Origin: CAYMLL01 sp964390645 | GTDB taxonomy: Bacteria > Planctomycetota > UBA8108 | Length of the DNA stretch: 7,451 nt | Assembly (NCBI GenBank): GCA_964390645.1 | Contig: CAYMLL010000338.1 | Location: 1-7,451, forward strand | Reading direction: 5' to 3' | Part shown: piece by piece, positions 6,219 through 7,451 of the stretch | Layout: each line of letters begins with the position of its first letter | How positions within the stretch are numbered: the first letter of the stretch is position 1 | Made by a program: the position numbers and the translations under genes | Notes under the pieces: model-generated | What the model was told of the DNA's origin: nothing | Database searches by the model: none | What the model saw: the letters and a program-made list of their open reading frames with translations, nothing else

Positions 6219-6772
6219 TGACCACCGTCAAGCGGGGTAAGAACGGCGACCTGTCGATCCGTCTCCCTCACGCCGAGGGGTTCATCCTCGGCACCTTGCC
6301 GCGTCGTTTGCGGGACCTGCTGGAGAACGAGGCTTTCCATCGTCGGGTCGTCGACCGGCTCTTTCCGCGCACCTACGAGAACGAGGCGGAGGAGACGGAG
6401 TACCGAAAGCTGGTCGGCGACGATCTTCGCCGGCGCAAGCTCTCTTCGATGGAGCTCTTCGAGAAGACCTTCGAGCGCTTGCAGATCAGGAACTGGGGGG
6501 TGGAACTCTTGTTGCGGACGCAGGAGGTCGACCCTTGGCTCGGATTCGTCAACGACATCCGCCTCTTTCTGGGCATCGAGCTGGACATCCAGGACAACGA
6601 TTGGGGGCAGCACCTGGATCCCGACGACGAGTCCCTCGGTGAGGAGGAAGCTCTGCTCCACTTCCTCACCTGGCTGCAGCAGGAGATCCTTGATGCTCTC
6701 GGGTTCTCCAATCCGTCTGACCCGGGTCCCGGGTTCCCGCCGCCGGACGATGCCGACGGGCCGATAGTCTGA
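6218..6772 (+). CDS. DUF2017-family protein, partner of clpS
   Basis: The 184-residue product matches my recollection of DUF2017, the family that follows clpS in Actinomycetota (Rv1332 next to Rv1331 in Mycobacterium tuberculosis). Visible marks are the RLFPRTYENEAEETEYRKL segment (47-65), a basic helix LRRRKL (70-75), the WLGFVNDIRLFLGIEL core (107-122), and a C-terminal helix HFLTWLQQEIL followed by a Pro/Gly/Asp-rich tail. It is soluble, with no signal peptide. The biochemical role of the family is not established to my knowledge; some members carry a transcription-regulator label with little support. The ATG at 6218 shares its A with the clpS stop (TGATG), and AGAGG at 6202-6206 is a distant Shine-Dalgarno, so reinitiation after clpS is likely and the two products probably work together. 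An in-frame opening extends back to 5699 but lies across clpS and is not coding. Confidence 0.85.
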   Translation: MTTVKRGKNGDLSIRLPHAEGFILGTLPRRLRDLLENEAFHRRVVDRLFPRTYENEAEETEYRKLVGDDLRRRKLSSMELFEKTFERLQIRNWGVELLLRTQEVDPWLGFVNDIRLFLGIELDIQDNDWGQHLDPDDESLGEEEALLHFLTWLQQEILDALGFSNPSDPGPGFPPPDDADGPIV

Positions 6773-6862
6773 GCGGTGGGCCGCGGAACGGGATCACGGG
6801 CTCTGCGTCGAAGCTCGTGCAGCGGCGACGTGTCCGATAACCCGGATACTTCTTCGGACCGT

Positions 6863-6891
6863 TTGCACGTTCCGCAATTCCAGGGGATATT
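6863..6891 (+). promoter_or_regulatory. Candidate promoter for the exported-protein gene
   Basis: TTGCAC (6863-6868) and GATATT (6886-6891) are separated by 17 bases, matching three and four of six consensus positions. They lie in a locally AT-richer stretch after DUF2017, about 118 bases upstream of the ATG at 7009. The -10 element falls inside the hairpin at 6878-6900. Confidence 0.25.
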
Positions 6892-6900
6892 TCTCTGGAA
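6878..6900 (+). repeat. Near-perfect 10-bp hairpin in the intergenic region
   Basis: TTCCAGGGGA (6878-6887) pairs with TTCTCTGGAA (6891-6900) around a TAT loop. There are ten consecutive pairs including two G-U wobbles in plus-strand RNA; the outer TTCCAG/CTGGAA is perfect in DNA. It has no T-tract, so it is not a classical terminator. It may be an operator-like dyad overlapping the candidate -10, or an RNA stem in the leader of the next gene. Confidence 0.4.
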
Positions 6901-7008
6901 GTTCAGCAACGTGATGGGAAGGTCCCGCGGCGAGAGAGCGACGTTAATCCGGAGTGTGGGGACGAAGGGGTCGAGAAACGGCTCCCGGGGAATCAGGACG
7001 GCGGGAAC

Positions 7009-7451
7009 ATGCGCGTGATCGACAGCTACCGGAAGATCCTGATAACCGCGTTTGTCGTGGTGTTCTCGGCTCCTGTCGGGGCGTCGCAGAAGGTCTCGCT
7101 GGGTGCGATCGAGTTCCGCGTTGCCTCCGGGTGGTCCGAGAAAACGGACGCGGCGTCGTGCGAGTCGACGGGCGGCTTCGTCGCGACCTGGTCTGATCCG
7201 GCGAGCAAGGGAGCCAACGCCGTCGTCGACGTTCGAACCCTCGCGGTCCAGACGATCGTGTCGTCGGCAAATATTGCCGCCGTTCGCGCCGGCATCGAGC
7301 GCGATCTGCTCGCAGCACGTGAGGTCATCGACTTCGATATCCGGGGGGTCGAGGTGACGAGCGTGGACGGAGCCCCGGCCTACCGTATCCGGAGTGCTCT
7401 GCGGACCGTCGATCGGGAGGTCGAGCACACCGCCGAAGCCCCGCAGACGGT
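7009..7451 (+). CDS. Exported protein, 5' part only (runs off the window)
   Basis: An open frame from ATG 7009 to the window end encodes at least 147 residues. It starts with a clear signal peptide: basic n-region (Arg2, Arg8, Lys9), hydrophobic core ILITAFVVVFSAPVGA (10-25), and a probable cleavage site after Ala25 or Ser26. There is no lipobox cysteine, so secretion to the periplasm or outside is expected. The mature part begins with EFRVASGWSE, continues with a GGFVATWSDP strand and a helix (about 89-102), and then VTSVDGAPAYRIRS. This resembles the small PsbP/DcrB-like or DUF1795-type folds (a 'p.GW' start and a 'G.pAyr' strand), but the similarity is from memory and weak. The frame is open upstream to 6841, but only this ATG puts the signal peptide at the N-terminus. 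The Shine-Dalgarno is poor (GGACGG/GGCGGG). The stop and any C-terminal domains are not in the window. Confidence 0.8.
   Translation, partial: MRVIDSYRKILITAFVVVFSAPVGASQKVSLGAIEFRVASGWSEKTDAASCESTGGFVATWSDPASKGANAVVDVRTLAVQTIVSSANIAAVRAGIERDLLAAREVIDFDIRGVEVTSVDGAPAYRIRSALRTVDREVEHTAEAPQT

Noticed and set aside
6719..6728. GACCCGGGTC palindrome near the end of the DUF2017 gene
   Set aside because: It lies inside the coding sequence of a Pro/Gly-rich tail, where such palindromes follow from codon choice; no T-tract follows.
6832..6859. GTCCGA/TCGGAC inverted repeat as a terminator after DUF2017
   Set aside because: The stem is only 6 bp with a 16-base loop and no T-tract, too weak to call.
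6373..7428. 351-residue minus-strand frame across DUF2017 and the exported-protein gene
   Set aside because: The plus strand carries recognisable motifs and a signal peptide over the same DNA; the minus product shows no fold pattern and no ribosome site.

Overview
This is a high-GC bacterial window (strong G/C bias at third codon positions) containing a run of 10 Ns at 2284-2293, so it is probably a draft or metagenome-derived scaffold. The two sides of the N run should be treated as separately supported blocks. The lineage cannot be fixed from the sequence. The best clue is a ClpS adaptor of the actinobacterial type (W-D-D-P-I-N-L-M core) followed by a DUF2017-family gene, a pairing typical of Actinomycetota. 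The other genes are lineage-neutral or unrecognised, so another high-GC phylum remains possible.

Left block (1-2283): a plus-strand beta-propeller-like protein (53-961) converges, with only 13 bp between, on an unrecognised helix-rich 378-residue protein on the minus strand (975-2111). The minus-strand gene starts in an ATGA overlap with what looks like the 3' end of another gene (2108-2283), cut off by the N run. The left block therefore looks like one orphan propeller gene facing the end of a minus-strand operon of unknown function.

Around the gap (2294-2617): about 324 bases without a convincing gene. They are rich in palindromes and hold two long, mutually crossing complementary segments (2405-2414 with 2544-2553, and 2420-2435 with 2555-2570). 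This could be a structured RNA, a rearranged repeat, or simply hard-to-assemble DNA.

Right block (2618-7451): dihydrolipoamide dehydrogenase (lpd, minus strand, 2618-4015) is divergent from a Na+/H+-coupled dicarboxylate/amino-acid symporter of the SDF/DAACS family (4207-5793). The symporter carries a PDZ-like domain inserted in its first extracytoplasmic loop, the most unusual feature of the window. Next come clpS (5904-6218) and a DUF2017 gene (6218-6772), overlapping by one base in a TGATG junction and probably translated together. After a 236-bp intergenic region with a candidate promoter and a perfect hairpin, a gene for an exported protein begins (7009) and runs off the window end.

There is no single obvious pathway. 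Lpd serves central 2-oxoacid metabolism, the symporter brings in acidic amino acids or C4-dicarboxylates, and ClpS feeds N-end-rule substrates to a Clp protease encoded elsewhere. No tRNA, rRNA, CRISPR array, insertion sequence or classical intrinsic terminator with a T-tract was found.
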